In this document: positions 11,516 to 23,700 of the stretch, in pieces
How the letters are laid out: every line of letters begins with the position of its first letter
Position numbering within the stretch: position 1 is the stretch's first letter
Assembly: GCA_026182355.1 (NCBI GenBank)
Contig: JAPFBL010001617.1
Location: 1,302,001-1,366,000, forward strand
Reading direction: 5' to 3'
Source: Hermatobates lingyangjiaoensis
Taxonomy: Eukaryota; Arthropoda; Insecta; Hemiptera; Hermatobatidae
Length of the DNA stretch: 64,000 nucleotides
Notes under the pieces: generated by a model
Told to the model about the DNA's origin: nothing
What the model saw: only the letters and a program-made list of their open reading frames with translations
Databases searched by the model: none
Position numbers and translations under genes: made by a program

Positions 11516-14492
11516 CAAAGGTTGAAAGATCTCATCAAACCATGTTTAAAAACAAACAATGTATCAACGCAAAAACCAATGTATAAAATTCAATTTTTTT
11601 TCAAACTTTTCAAAATTCAAATTTTTACCAAGTTTAATGTTTATTCATTAAAAACAAGCAGCCCATTTTGGTAATGGTTCCGATATTTTATGAAATTGAT
11701 TAACAAAATTGAATTGAATATTTTTTTATTCTGCATATTTTTTAACTATTACACAAAATTTAATATTAATTATTTTTATATATTTATATTTTTCTGTCTA
11801 TTTTTTGTAGAAATAATTAATTGTTTTATAAATTAGTATAATATATCAGGTTATACCTCAGTGTGATACATGCTTTCATTTTATTTACAATACCCCACTA
11901 ATTAGGAGTACCGCTAGATGCATCTTTAAGATTGAAATTAAAATTCCATATATTTTATACGAAACTAACTTTTCATGTTATGGGGAAAATTTTGATTTTT
12001 TTTTTTGAGTTGATGGTTATATTAATTTAATATTACCTGTAGAATTACAGCTCTCTGCATATTTAGTTCAGTAAAATACAAACGATTCCTACAATTTGAG
12101 CAGTATCGTGTTATCGTGTTCACATCCTGTTACACTCAACAGTTACACTCAACACTTAACAGTACCTCTTAATTGAAACTTTATCAATGAAGTCAACGAG
12201 GTTCCCCAATAACATAAATTAAAAGTTCTTTTTTTTTTAAAAAAAAATAAAACAATAATTAAAAGTAAGTTATATTTTAATTGTTTTATAAAATTAAAAT
12301 CCATTGAGATTGTACAATGAAGAGTATGTAGCAGCGAAAAGGGAAGAAGCAGTAATGAAAAGTGGAGGCCATCACCGCTTCAAACTCTAATTTCCCTTCA
12401 ATCTTACTTCTGACAATTATCTTCTTTGCAGGTCAAACATTTTATTTTCATTAACATCAACTCTTAAATCACCTTTTAAGGATACTGTTATTGCCCTCCC
12501 TAATTTTCATTACAAGACATTTTAAAGTAATCTCTTTATAGTGAGCATGTTATAACTGACCTGAGAGAATGTTCAATAATCAATAATCAATAATTATAAC
12601 AAACATTTAATATTTTGAGAGTTGTATTATTTTGTGATTATTCGGTTAGATTAAGTGAAGATAAAAAATAAACCCTTTTATCTTAAACTCTTGAAAAACT
12701 TAAAAGGTTTTATCTTAAAGAGAACGCCCTAGCCAGTCGTTCATCGGAATAAAAATTGACTAGACAACAATATTAAATCAGTTCAAGGCAGCTATAGCCT
12801 TGAAAAGTGCTATAATGACTGTAATGAATTGAAATATGCCTAACGGCACTCACTAAGGGACAAGTTATTGGGAGGAGAAATGTTTCAGGAGCGTTAACAC
12901 CAACTGATATCACTCCTAACAGCACTTTACAATTACTTTTGAGGAGTCTCAGAATTTACTAAAATAATTGACAACACATTCACCGGGAGAACCATTTTAA
13001 ACAATAACACATTAAGCACAGAATATAATAGGCGTATTAGTGGCACTTGTAAACCCTCAAGTGCCTCACTCACATGATTATAACACTATACCCAAAATTA
13101 AATTATAAAACAAGGTCACGCTGATTCACTAACAGATTTATACAACTTCTAGTCAGAAAACAACTGGAATTATGTTTCATATTTCCGAAACTCTGTACAT
13201 GAATTTGAGGATAACTTTCGCAGCCCCCACTCTGACAAGTGAGTACAGTAAAATATATGGTTAAATAACAGCAAGTGATGGTAAGTGAACTTATTTTGAA
13301 CATAAGCTAGCCGATTACCTGAAACTATAGAGTTAAAAGCAGGTGATTGGTGGCTAGAAGGAGGTATACTACTCGGTGGATATTGTCTCCTGGGTAAAAT
13401 ACTGTTATAGGTTGTGAGATCTCCTTGAAACTGATTCTAAAAATATAGAAATATGCCTCTATCTAACATCGTAAAAGTCATAGTACCACTGGAAATACCC
13501 ACCCGAGTTATCGACAACAGTTTTCTTTAGTACAATGCACCCTATATTATGCAGAAGAACCAGTCAGTCAATTGACCATTCGATATTAACTTAACTAAAT
13601 CTTCAGTTGGGTTAAACTCTAAATTCTAACGTTTATGGAGAAGGGTGAGAGCCAAGAGAAGTATTTTAAAAAGCAAACAGTGCAGACACTGCAGTAAATG
13701 GCTGTTCAAGGCAAGCCGTGGTAAGGAGTTCAAGAAGAAATAAGTAAAAGTTATCTGCTAGCTGCCAACCCTTGTAAAGCTATTACTCTGGTTAAACAGA
13801 GTTTAACTTGAATTAACCATTACTAATGTTTATAGCATTTGATTGGTTAAATTTAATTAAACAAAACTCCATAATATTTCTTAACAACATCCATCTTTCA
13901 TACGTGATAATGTTTGCTTCTGTCAAATTTATATCATGATTCTAATTATTTATATCCAACAATAAAGTGCTGCTTGTTCACCCCTAATTACACCGTATTG
14001 GTGGTGTTTAGCACAGTATGTCACAGAGTTGTCAAAAGATGTGTTTGCATTGCAGTTGAAAGTAGACATTTTAAACATTATTGAACAATAAATTCATCTA
14101 TTAAATTTGTTGTTTTGATGAAAATTTGTAAATAAGTAATATACCTATTAAATTTCTTGTTTTTTATTATTGATTTCTATTATTATTTCTAACTAACTGT
14201 ACTTATCTATTAATTCTTACTTCCTTTCAACTCCTTTATATCAATACCTTTTCTTGTTCTTTATTAATCTTTTATTCTTCATTTACTTAATCTGTATTAA
14301 TCTATGTATTACCTATTAATCTATTTATACTATTGACTTTTCAACTCATTTATTCTAACCTCGTTGTTTCTTGTTCTTTATTAACTTTTTATTTCCATTT
14401 ATATTAACCTTTACTAATCCATTTAATCTATTAATACTATTGACTACCTCATTGATTTTGTTTAACATGTCACTTGGCCAACTCCTTTCCAG
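11516..14492. other. Gene-free AT-rich stretch
   Basis: No coding or repeat family recognised in nearly 3 kb. Composition is even except for T-rich low-complexity DNA from about 14100 to 14470 with imperfect repetition of ATTAATCT-like words. Confidence 0.5.
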
Positions 14493-14616
14493 TTGAGTCC
14501 TGTTAGTAGGAGGTTAGTTCGTAGGATCAAATCTCTCAGTCTTAAGATCGTGAATGCCGAAACTGCAGTTAATTTTAATAATACCTGTTTGAAAGAGGAT
14601 CTGCTGCCTATTTATA

Positions 14617-14620
<4 letters not shown>
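14493..14620 (+). pseudogene. PLE ORF, N-terminal fragment
   Basis: The frame reads SLSLKIVNAETAVNFNNTCLK... ending DLLPIYTN at the start of a (TA)n tract. It matches the N-terminal region of Penelope-like ORFs, and the independent remnant at 58208-58356 (GKIFNEVYLKEGLLPKYTN) breaks at the same codons. Both continue as repeated Ile-Tyr only because the DNA becomes TATATA. 5' extent uncertain. No catalytic part. Confidence 0.7.

Positions 14621-14651
<31 letters not shown>
14621..14651. repeat. (TA)n microsatellite at PLE breakpoint
   Basis: About 15 TA units directly after the PLE N-terminal codons. Confidence 0.95.
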
Positions 14652-14657
<6 letters not shown>

Positions 14658-14717
14658 AACACTTTTTTCTTCTTCTCGGAATTTTGGTCAGGGTTAATAT
14701 ATGTAATCACCTTTTTT

Positions 14718-14754
14718 CCAACGTTTCGTCCTTATTTTAAGACATCTTCAGGGC
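14718..14754 (-). ncRNA. Hammerhead-like motif (ACGU type)
   Basis: Minus strand: CC, CUGAAGA (14751-14745), extra U, stem II GUCUU/AAGGAC with loop AAAAUA, GAAA (14727-14724), self-complementary ACGU (14724-14721), U as the cleavage-site base, then GG pairing with CC. Core and stem II are intact. The inner stem I is only 2 bp and I could not define the outer one. Confidence 0.6.
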
Positions 14755-14757
14755 TAT

Positions 14758-15124
14758 AATCTAACAAAAACAATGAACATTTGTCATATCTACTTTACAT
14801 TCAACATAAAAAATTCAAAAAACTTACTTACTCAAGGCTAGCTTCTAATACCGAACCAACAAAACCGTTATCTGTCATTGCATGTGCTGGGTAGCAGGTA
14901 TATAAACTGGCAGCAGGTCTTCATCTAAGCATGTATTGTTAAATACCAGAGCAGATTACGCATTCACGATTTTCTTTCAGCAATTGTTCTTTTCTTCTAA
15001 TCACTTTTCTTTGTTGCAAAGGCAATGAAAATAACAAATCTCCCAGGGACATACTGGAGGCAATAACACAGTCCAATAACTCATAACATATATTAAGGAC
15101 TAACTATAACTAAATTATAGAAGA
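14758..15124. other. Gene-free stretch between PLE pieces
   Basis: No reading frame or named repeat recognised. Probably PLE flank or other degenerate repeat sequence. Confidence 0.4.
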
Positions 15125-15125
15125 A

Positions 15126-15163
15126 AACACAAGCTTTCGACATAGAAGGTCATCTTCTAGTAA
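15126..15163 (-). ncRNA. Degenerate hammerhead-like motif (AGCU type)
   Basis: Minus strand reads UAGAAGA (core CUGAAGA with two changes), extra U, stem II GAC/GUC with loop CUUCUAU, GAAA and self-complementary AGCU. An AC/GU pair could form inner stem I. Probably inactive. Confidence 0.45.
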
Positions 15164-15203
15164 AAGAAAGTAAAAACAGATAAATAACAACACAAAATAA
15201 CAG

Positions 15204-15365
15204 TAAGGAGAAAATGGAATATGCCTAAAAATATATTACAGGCAGATAGCAACACATGGAGATCACAATTGATAGAGATAATGGAATAAGGAGAAAATGG
15301 AATATGCCTAAAAATATATTACAGGCAGATAGCAACACATGGAGATCACAATTGATAGAGATAAC
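15204..15365 (+). repeat. Tandem duplication, 83-bp unit, two copies
   Basis: Units start at 15204 and 15287 with TAAGGAGAAAATGGAATATG and are nearly identical up to GATAGAGATAA, so the duplication is recent. Confidence 0.9.
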
Positions 15366-15399
15366 GTCAGACTAGCGCTCCTAGCGTACGGGAGGTTAA

Positions 15400-15771
15400 C
15401 CACCCGTCACTCCTTTCTTATTAGTTTAATTTTACTATCAAAGTTTCTGGAGGTAGGTATCACGAACATGTCACTGGCTTCCAAATTCAGCTCTGGGAAT
15501 TTCTCTTTTATGTCCAGTTAGAAGAGTCCAAATTTTTGATAGAAAACCCAATTTTAGTTGACTTCCAAAATCTGTAACTGTAGTGAATCTCTATTAGAAT
15601 TTAAAATCGAAGTTCATCTACTAGTATCTTACGTATGAAGCACGATCAGTGTTCCTTCTTTACATGCTTCTTCGGTGATCCAGTAGCGAGGTGAATAGTG
15701 AAATGCCTTGAATTTTTTTTTTTTTTTGGTCATGCCGATGTATCTGGATGGTAGGGTTGCGCAGTCCCCTT

Positions 15772-15774
<3 letters not shown>
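15400..15774 (-). pseudogene. PLE GIY-YIG endonuclease remnant, second lineage
   Basis: Minus strand shows DCATLPSRYIGMT at the upstream end, then frame-shifted pieces with NRDSLQ-ILE and QKFGLFQLDIKEKFPELNLE-like words split by stops. 'YIGMT' followed by a charged helix and a distal 'LQILEA' segment is the layout of the YIG half of PLE endonucleases. It differs clearly from the remnants at 6256 and 59492. Multiple stops. The upstream edge is exactly at a (TA)n tract. Confidence 0.6.

Positions 15775-15821
<47 letters not shown>
15775..15821. repeat. (TA)n microsatellite at PLE edge
   Basis: About 23 TA units, directly adjoining the truncated endonuclease frame. Confidence 0.95.
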
Positions 15822-15826
<5 letters not shown>

Positions 15827-16319
15827 TAGTGAATATATGCTATCAATCCATTGAAGCTTCTAGCTTTATTAAATAAAAGAAGTAACACTTATAGTTTGAA
15901 ATACAAAAGGTTATAATAATTTGTATGTATGAATGAATTTTCTGTTTTACGTCAATATATTTTTTTTACTGAGGAAAATTGATTGAAAAGCCTTTTCTCA
16001 AGGCTGCTTAAAAATATGTTTTCTAATTGGATACAAGCAGTTGAAGCCATAAATTTGAATCACGATTCAATGGGATTCAATGAGAATGCACTGAAAAATG
16101 GCGTTCCTTTGGTATTTAATTAGGTAACAAAATTTAAATGTATGTTATGTCCAAGAGAAATCATTAAATAATTTAAGGGTAACAATTTAAAAGATGATTG
16201 GAATTGCCATCTTTTTTAATGATAGTTAATTATTATATTACTTCCTAGTTATACGTTAATGTGCAATTGTGTTACTTGAAAAAGAATTTCATCCTACTAA
16301 AAATATATATCAATGTTCA
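15822..16319. other. Gene-free stretch
   Basis: AT-rich sequence with nothing recognisable between two PLE pieces. Confidence 0.5.
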
Positions 16320-16438
16320 AACAACAATAAGAAATGAAAAAAAAGACTAAGCAATTTAAACCGTGAGAAGCTGTTTTCGTCAGAGTCAAATCTCAACTGA
16401 ACATGACTGTTATTTCACGTGTTTATTGTAAAATCTTG

Positions 16439-16440
<2 letters not shown>
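16320..16440 (-). mobile_element. PLE end fragment
   Basis: Same non-coding end family as 11335-11515, with the CACGTGTTTATTGTAAAATC word next to a (TA)n tract. Confidence 0.65.
16350..16389 (-). ncRNA. Decayed hammerhead-like motif
   Basis: CUGACGA is kept, but stem II has mismatches (AAACAG/CGGUUU side), GAAA is UAAA and the stem III palindrome is lost. Same G12-to-U change as at 11470. Confidence 0.5.

Positions 16441-16469
<29 letters not shown>
16440..16469. repeat. (TA)n microsatellite at PLE edge
   Basis: About 14 TA units adjoining a PLE end. Confidence 0.95.
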
Positions 16470-16474
<5 letters not shown>

Positions 16475-16749
16475 AAATAACATCAAACATAGCTGATACC
16501 TGTTCTTTACAAGCTTCTCAATTTTCCTAAATAACACACTCATTACCTCGTCTACACCGTTAAGTATGGTATATTTCCTGTAGTCGATATGTTTCAAATG
16601 CTCACCATTATTCATCTTTAGGACATAAATAGCTTGTTAAGAAACATGTATCAACTATATTTGTTGTTATTTTCAATACTGCATGTTAGGAAGGACTACT
16701 AAAAAAATTATTGTTTGTTTCATGACCTATTGACTTGATTGTTTTTCTT
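16470..16749. other. Gene-free stretch
   Basis: AT-rich, no feature recognised. Confidence 0.4.
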
Positions 16750-17061
16750 GTTTAGTGTGAGTGGTGGTCGTTGTTGAAGTTGTAGGTTGTCGACTCTAGT
16801 GAAAGCTACGTACATAGAGCATCCCTTCTATGAAGTCACCTCTATCAGCATGACCAATATTATAAGGGCTCGCACTCCCTCAGAAAATAAACTGTTGTCA
16901 TGCGATATTAGATATTCCACTTGAAGGTCTTGATTAGGTCCAGTCTTGATTAGGGCCGTCGTCCTGTAAGGGTCGTTCTGTTGAGCCTGTTTGATAAACG
17001 ATGAAGTTGCTGTCGTCTTGCCAGGAAGGGTAAAGGACTTGCAGTATATTCGAATACTCAT
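16750..17061 (-). pseudogene. Unrecognised coding-like remnant
   Basis: The minus-strand frame 17061-16828 has balanced, protein-like composition unlike the AT-driven frames nearby (words QQNDPYRTTALIKTG and SHDNSLFSEGVRALIILVML). After an in-frame stop, a second frame from about 16812 contains YVAFTRVDNL, which resembles motif VI of superfamily 1 helicases (YVAxTRxxxL). I do not recognise the protein. The resemblance rests on one short motif, so a helicase C-terminus is only a suggestion. One stop plus one frame change suggest a pseudogene. No transposon end is visible beside it. Confidence 0.4.
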
Positions 17062-18138
17062 ATATACGAATACAAATACGAGTATTTGAATTTACTATTG
17101 AGGTTAACATGAATTGAATATTAATCAATATTGTTCGCTTTAAATTCTTTATAACGCAAGTGTATACTAATTATCAATAACAAAACTAAATATCTAGGAT
17201 ACAATAGCATTAATAATGCTGATTTAACTCACTCAGGTGCTGATGTTTTATGACTCAGGTGCAAAAGTTTATTCTATTATTAATAAATAAATAAGAGACC
17301 TAAGGGACAGAGGCGGACTAGATATATAGGTTACAGTGAAACACTCAGGCGGTGTGATGAGTATTCAAGTGCTATCTAAATGATTCAACACACAAGGTAT
17401 GATGGATGAAATGATTCGCAAACTAATTGCAGTTCTCTGCTACGTCTAATTCTCATTTACACTAGAGTGACTATAGTGCCCTAAAACAATATTACTAACA
17501 TATTCCTTATGAGAAAAAAGAATTACGTCTACATTTCGAATGTAAATTTTTGATAATGTTTTTTGTATTAGGGAAAAGGAACACATTTTTTAATTACCTT
17601 GTTTAATTGAATTTAAAGAGTAACTACATTGTATTTACTGCTAAATGTGCCATTTCAAAGTTATGCTTTCTCCATTTATCGATTCATTTAACTTTTTATA
17701 TTCACTGTAGCCTGTCATAATTGAAACTATCGTAGGTCTATATGGGTTTCTTTCAATTAACTTAAAATTGTATATTGACTATATTTTAGAACAAATATTT
17801 CATGACGTTGCAATATTAAAAGAGAGTTATTGAATAAAAATTACAACTTCTATCTTTTTTCTGTAGTAATGTGTGAAGTCTTTAATAAATGAGCATCTTT
17901 ATAACAAACAACATACTTATCAGAAATACAAATTAGCAGGAACAGCTCCAAAAATGATAGTACAAAAAATAGTCTTTAATTCTTTAGGAAGCACTCTGAG
18001 CAGCTTCCTGTATATAGAAGGAGTTTTGATTACACACATTCAAATCCAATGAATCAACAATAATAAATAGATATATCAGTACAGAATCTATAGAATCTAG
18101 AACAATATAACACAAGAATAATTAGAATAATATCTACT
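17062..18138. other. Gene-free stretch
   Basis: AT-rich, nothing recognised. The last 150 bp may be further LINE sequence upstream of the YADD remnant. Confidence 0.45.
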
Positions 18139-18305
18139 TCAACTGTAAATGAAACAACTTATCTGCAAGGATATGCAGATGACTATGTCATTGTAAAAAC
18201 AAGAATGATGCTATTGCCTTTGAGCATATGCAGCATTCTCTACATATTGTTAAAACATGGGTAAAGGAGAAAGGCTTGATTGTAAATCCAGTTACAACGT
18301 TCCTT
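18139..18305 (+). pseudogene. LINE reverse transcriptase fragment with YADD
   Basis: The frame reads TTYLQGYADDYVIVKT, then after a one-base shift DAIAFEHMQHSLHIVKTWVK and EKGLIVNP. This is motif C (catalytic YADD) and the following helix of a Jockey/R1-type non-LTR reverse transcriptase. The frame ends where Rpt-A copy 2 begins, so Rpt-A appears to have interrupted it; I could not find the continuation after 20159. Confidence 0.75.
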
Positions 18306-18314
18306 ATATTTTTT

Positions 18315-20159
18315 ACTTTACTATAAGTTAAGTATAGAGATCGTGAAAAAATTCGATCTCGAGATTTTGACGAAATTACATGTTTTGAGAACCCAAAACT
18401 CGTTTTATGAAGTTTTATCGATGATTTCTGTGTATGTGTGTGTGGGTGGGTGAGTATGTTAGCATTGTTTGTTACCACACTACGGTCAACAATCCTTGAT
18501 GGATCAAGTTGATATTTTACACAAAAATGAGCCCCATAGTGTAGATGATCCCGATTGTTTGGGAGGAATTATACATGAAGAGAAAGTTACTTTTTTTGCC
18601 AAAAATCTGTTTTCAGAATACATTTTTTTCTTTTTAAAACAACGGAAAAATGTTTTTTTTTCAATAAAATGTAAAAATTTTGACTATAGTTAAATCTCAA
18701 AGCTTGTCGACGCTAGGAGGATGAGAGGAGATAATTTTTTTTAAAATTACATTCACCAAAGGGGTGTTACAGTACAGTTTCTATTTTTATTTAATGTTTT
18801 TTTGACACTAAACAGCTCATTAAAAAACCATGAAATTTGACCAAAAATTGAAGAAAAAATGAGCAATTTATAAAAAAAGTTATTAAATTTCAATCTTGGC
18901 AAAAGGCAATAAATTTATAAAAACTGTTTTTTATCCTAGACTAAGGGTTCACCTGCTATATTTGTCGAATTTTTGATATTTTTTTACATTGTTTACATTG
19001 ACTTAGAAAATTTTTGAGTCAATCCACTGAAATAAAATTGATGTTTATAATAGAAAAATGTAAATAATTCATTAACTTATATGAAATATAGGAGGAATAA
19101 TATTTTTACATGTAAAACAACACCGGCAATAAACATAAATTTCCTTTGTCCCTCATGGTATGATTAATTTGTCTCACGAAATGCCCTAATTAATCTATAT
19201 ATTGCAACCTTGAACAACGCCTAAAATCTGATAAAAAGAATGTGTGAGGAATGGACTCTTCCCTCAAATAAGAGGAATTATGCTTGTTGACAAATACCCA
19301 GTTTTTTCACTATTCTAGTCTAATATTCCATGTTTATTATTCTGAAAAATTGGTAGCTCCACACTATAAAAGTTTTAAATTATACTGAACAGCTGTCTTT
19401 CACTTTGATTTGAGGATGTAAAACTGGCTAATTACTAATATACTTTTTCTCACTATACATTCACAGCAATATTATAGCAGAGTACAGCACGCACAAAAAA
19501 GATAACACTTGCTCAGAGTAAATTGGTATATGTGATTTTTGACAAAGGGAAAGAAAAGTAATTTTATTAAATACCAGGCAGCCATACAATTCCCAATATA
19601 ATAATTCTATAAAACACCAAAAATGTAAAACATAATTCAAAATGGAAAATATTCTTTGAAGAAAAATAAATGTAATTATCCTAAATCTTGAATTAAAAAT
19701 GGTCTTAAAACAATATGTTTCCTTCGATTTTTCTAATGTTTTTCAAAAAAATAGGAGTATTTTTTAGTTTTAAATGGGAAAGTTTGTCTTAAATACTCAA
19801 TGTAGAAGGAGGTCAGGTAAAGTATGTAAGACATCCACTGGCTACTGGAACAAAAGTTATGTTCTCCTGTAAGAGATTATTTCGTAACACGAAATCTACC
19901 TTTTCGCATTTCAAAAATGTTATTACTGCTGTAGTTATGCTAATGATATGTAACAGTGGTGTGATATACAAAATTAAGTATATATATTGATAAGTGAATC
20001 AATCACTTTCTGCACTACCTACAGAAATGAAAGACTAATAAACATCTCCCATTTAGACATTTATATGATATTTAAATAGAACTATATATTATATACCCAA
20101 GAAGTATGATATTTTGGTTACTTATAGTAAAGTTGAGTGTAGGCCACTCCAGATTTTTC
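18315..20159 (+). repeat. Rpt-A copy 2, full length
   Basis: Collinear with copy 1 from ACTTTACTATAAGTT to the right end ACTTATAGTAAAGTTGAGTG, then TAGGCCACTCCAGATTTTT, about 1.85 kb. The GT/GGG block is shorter than in copy 1 (two GGG runs). Confidence 0.75.
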
Positions 20160-20743
20160 TTAATTGTTTACTGACTATGATTTGTTTTCTGGTGATTATT
20201 GAGTAAATCATATCATACAGACTCAAAAATTGGATCTAAATAATGTTAAAATAGAATTATTGGTACTTCAAGTTTACCAAAATTAAAAATTAAAACAAAT
20301 GTTTTAATATCATTACTTAATTATAAATCGTCCAAACAAACGTTTTTCATAAGGCTTATTCCCATTATTTATAAAAATAAAATCTCTATTTCCTGGTCAC
20401 TTCCTTTTACGCAGATGTAAACCAGCTAAAGATGAAAAATTAAAAAATCACTCCAAAAAAAAGATCGTATTACTTTTTTTAGCACTTCAAGGAAATTACA
20501 ATTTTACTTTTGGAGTCAGTGGAATTTACTCTTGATGTCATGATTTCTAGTTTACTTCAACATTCTTCAGAATTAAAAAGTTAGTTAAAAAAAATTGTAT
20601 AAGTTCATCCAATGTTATTTATCAATTATGTTTATTAAAATCTCTATCTCCTAGAATTGGTTGTAATATATTTTTAAAAAATATTGGGTTCCAGTAATTA
20701 TTCTTGCAATTGTTAATTTAATAGTTTAATCTAGCATAATAAA
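20160..20743. other. Gene-free AT-rich stretch
   Basis: Spacer between Rpt-A copy 2 and the satellite array; no feature recognised. Confidence 0.5.
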
Positions 20744-23700
20744 GTTACAGCGTCTGTCTGTTTGTTTGCTCGTTAGTTCTTTAACTCCTTCTAAAGTATA
20801 AAGACTATATAATACTTAAAGTTACAGCGTCTGTCTGTCTGTTTGGTTTGCTCGTTAGTTCTTTAACACCTTCTAAAGTATAAAGACTATATAATACTTA
20901 AAGTTACAGCGTCTGTCTGTCTGTTTGTTTGCTCGTAAGTTCTTTAACACTTTCTAAAGTATAAAGACTATATAATACTTAAAGTTACAGCGTCTGTCTG
21001 TCTGTTTGTTTGCTCGTTAGTTTTAACTCCTTCTAAAGTATAAAGACTATATAATACTTAAAGTTACAGCGTCTGTCTGTCTGTTTGTTTGCTCGTAAGT
21101 TCTTTAACACTTTCTAAAGTATAAAGACTATATAATACTTAAAGTTACAGCGTCTGTCTGTCTGTTTGTTTGCTCGTAAGTTCTTTAACACTTTCTAAAG
21201 TATAAAGACTATATAATACTTAAAGTTACAGCGTCTGTCTGTCTGTTTGTTTGCTCGTAAGTTCTTTAACACTTTCTAAAGTATAAAGACTATATAATAC
21301 TTAAAGTTACAGCGTCTGTCTGTCTGTTTGTTTGCTCGTAAGTTCTTTAACACTTTCTAAAGTATAAAGACTATATAATACTTAAAGTTACAGCGTCTGT
21401 CTGTCTGTTTGTTTGCTCGTTAGTTCTTTAACTCCTTCTAAAGTATAAAGACTATATAATACTTAAAGTTACAGCGTCTGTCTGTCTGTTTGTTTGCTCG
21501 TAAGTTCTTTAACACTTTCTAAAGTATAAAGACTATATAATACTTAAAGTTACAGCGTCTGTCTGTCTGTTTGTTTGCTCGTAAGTTCTTTAACACTTTC
21601 TAAAGTATAAAGACTATATAATACTTAAAGTTACAGCGTCTGTCTGTCTGTTTGTTTGCTCGTTAGTTCTTTAACACCTTCTAAAGTATAAAGACTATAT
21701 AATACTTAAAGTTACAGCGTCTGTCTGTCTGTTTGTTTGCTCGTAAGTTCTTTAACACTTTCTAAAGTATAAAGACTATATAATACTTAAAGTTACAGCG
21801 TCTGTCTGTCTGTTTGTTTGCTCGTTAGTTCTTTAACTCCTTCTAAAGTATAAAGACTATATAATACTTAAAGTTACAGCGTCTGTCTGTCTGTTTGTTT
21901 GCTCGTTAGTCCTTTAACTCCTTCTAAAGTATAAAGACTATATAATACTTAAAGTTACAGCGTCTGTCTGTCTGTTTGTTTGCTCGTAAGTTCTTTAACA
22001 CTTTCTAAAGTATAAAGACTATATAATACTTAAAGTTACAGCGTCTGTCTGTCTGTTTGTTTGCTCGTTAGTTCTTTAACTCCTTCTAAAGTATAAAGAC
22101 TATATAATACTTAAAGTTACAGCGTCTGTCTGTCTGTTTGGTTTGCTCGTTAGTTCTTTAACTCCTTCTAAAGTATAAAGACTATATAATACTTAAAGTT
22201 ACAGCGTCTGTCTGTCTGTTTGGTTTGCTCGTTAGTTCTTTAACTCCTTCTAAAGTATAAAGACTATATAATACTTAAAGTTACAGCGTCTGTCTGTCTG
22301 TTTGTTTGCTCGTAAGTTCTTTAACACTTTCTAAAGTATAAAGACTATATAATACTTAAAGTTACAGCGTCTGTCTGTCTGTTTGTTTGCTCGTTAGTTC
22401 TTTAACTCCTTCTAAAGTATAAAGACTATATAATACTTAAAGTTACAGCGTCTGTCTGTCTGTTTGTTTGCTCGTTAGTTCTTTAACTCCTTCTAAAGTA
22501 TAAAGACTATATAATACTTAAAGTTACAGCCTCTGTCTGTCTGTTTGTTTGCTCGTTAGTTCTTTAACTCCTTCTAAAGTATAAAGACTATATAATACTT
22601 AAAGTTACAGCGTCTGTCTGTCTGTTTGTTTGCTCGTTAGTTCTTTAACTCCTTCTAAAGTATAAAGACTATATAATACTTAAAGTTACAGCGTCTGTCT
22701 GTCTGTTTGTTTGCTCGTTAGTTCTTTAACTCCTTCTAAAGTATAAAGACTATATAATACTTAAAGTTACAGCGTCTGTCTGTCTGTTTGTTTGCTCGTT
22801 AGTTCTTTAACTCCTTCTAAAGTATAAAGACTATATAATACTTAAAGTTACAGCGTCTGTCTGTCTGTTTGTTTGCTCGTTAGTTCTTTAACTCCTTCTA
22901 AAGTATAAAGACTATATAATACTTAAAGTTACAGCGTCTGTCTGTCTGTTTGTTTGCTCGTTAGTTCTTTAACTCCTTCTAAAGTATAAAGACTATATAA
23001 TACTTAAAGTTACAGCGTCTGTCTGTCTGTTTGTTTGCTCGTTAGTTCTTTAACTCCTTCTAAAGTATAAAGACTATATAATACTTAAAGTTACAGCGTC
23101 TGTCTGTCTGTTTGTTTGCTCGTTAGTTCTTTAACTCCTTCTAAAGTATAAAGACTATATAATACTTAAAGTTACAGCGTCTGTCTGTCTGTTTGTTTGC
23201 TCGTTAGTTCTTTAACTCCTTCTAAAGTATAAAGACTATATAATACTTAAAGTTACAGCGTCTGTCTGTCTGTTTGTTTGCTCGTTAGTTCTTTAACTCC
23301 TTCTAAAGTATAAAGACTATATAATACTTAAAGTTACAGCGTCTGTCTGTCTGTTTGTTTGCTCGTTAGTTCTTTAACTCCTTCTAAAGTATAAAGACTA
23401 TATAATACTTAAAGTTACAGCGTCTGTCTGTCTGTTTGTTTGCTCGTTAGTTCTTTAACTCCTTCTAAAGTATAAAGACTATATAATACTTAAAGTTACA
23501 GCGTCTGTCTGTCTGTTTGTTTGCTCGTTAGTTCTTTAACTCCTTCTAAAGTATAAAGACTATATAATACTTAAAGTTACAGCGTCTGTCTGTCTGTTTG
23601 TTTGCTCGTTAGTTCTTTAACTCCTTCTAAAGTATAAAGACTATATAATACTTAAAGTTACAGCGTCTGTCTGTCTGTTTGTTTGCTCGTTAGTTCTTTA

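Noticed and set aside
20700..20745. CTAG at the left edge of the satellite as a Helitron 3' end
   Set aside because: No terminal hairpin and no following T in the needed orientation.
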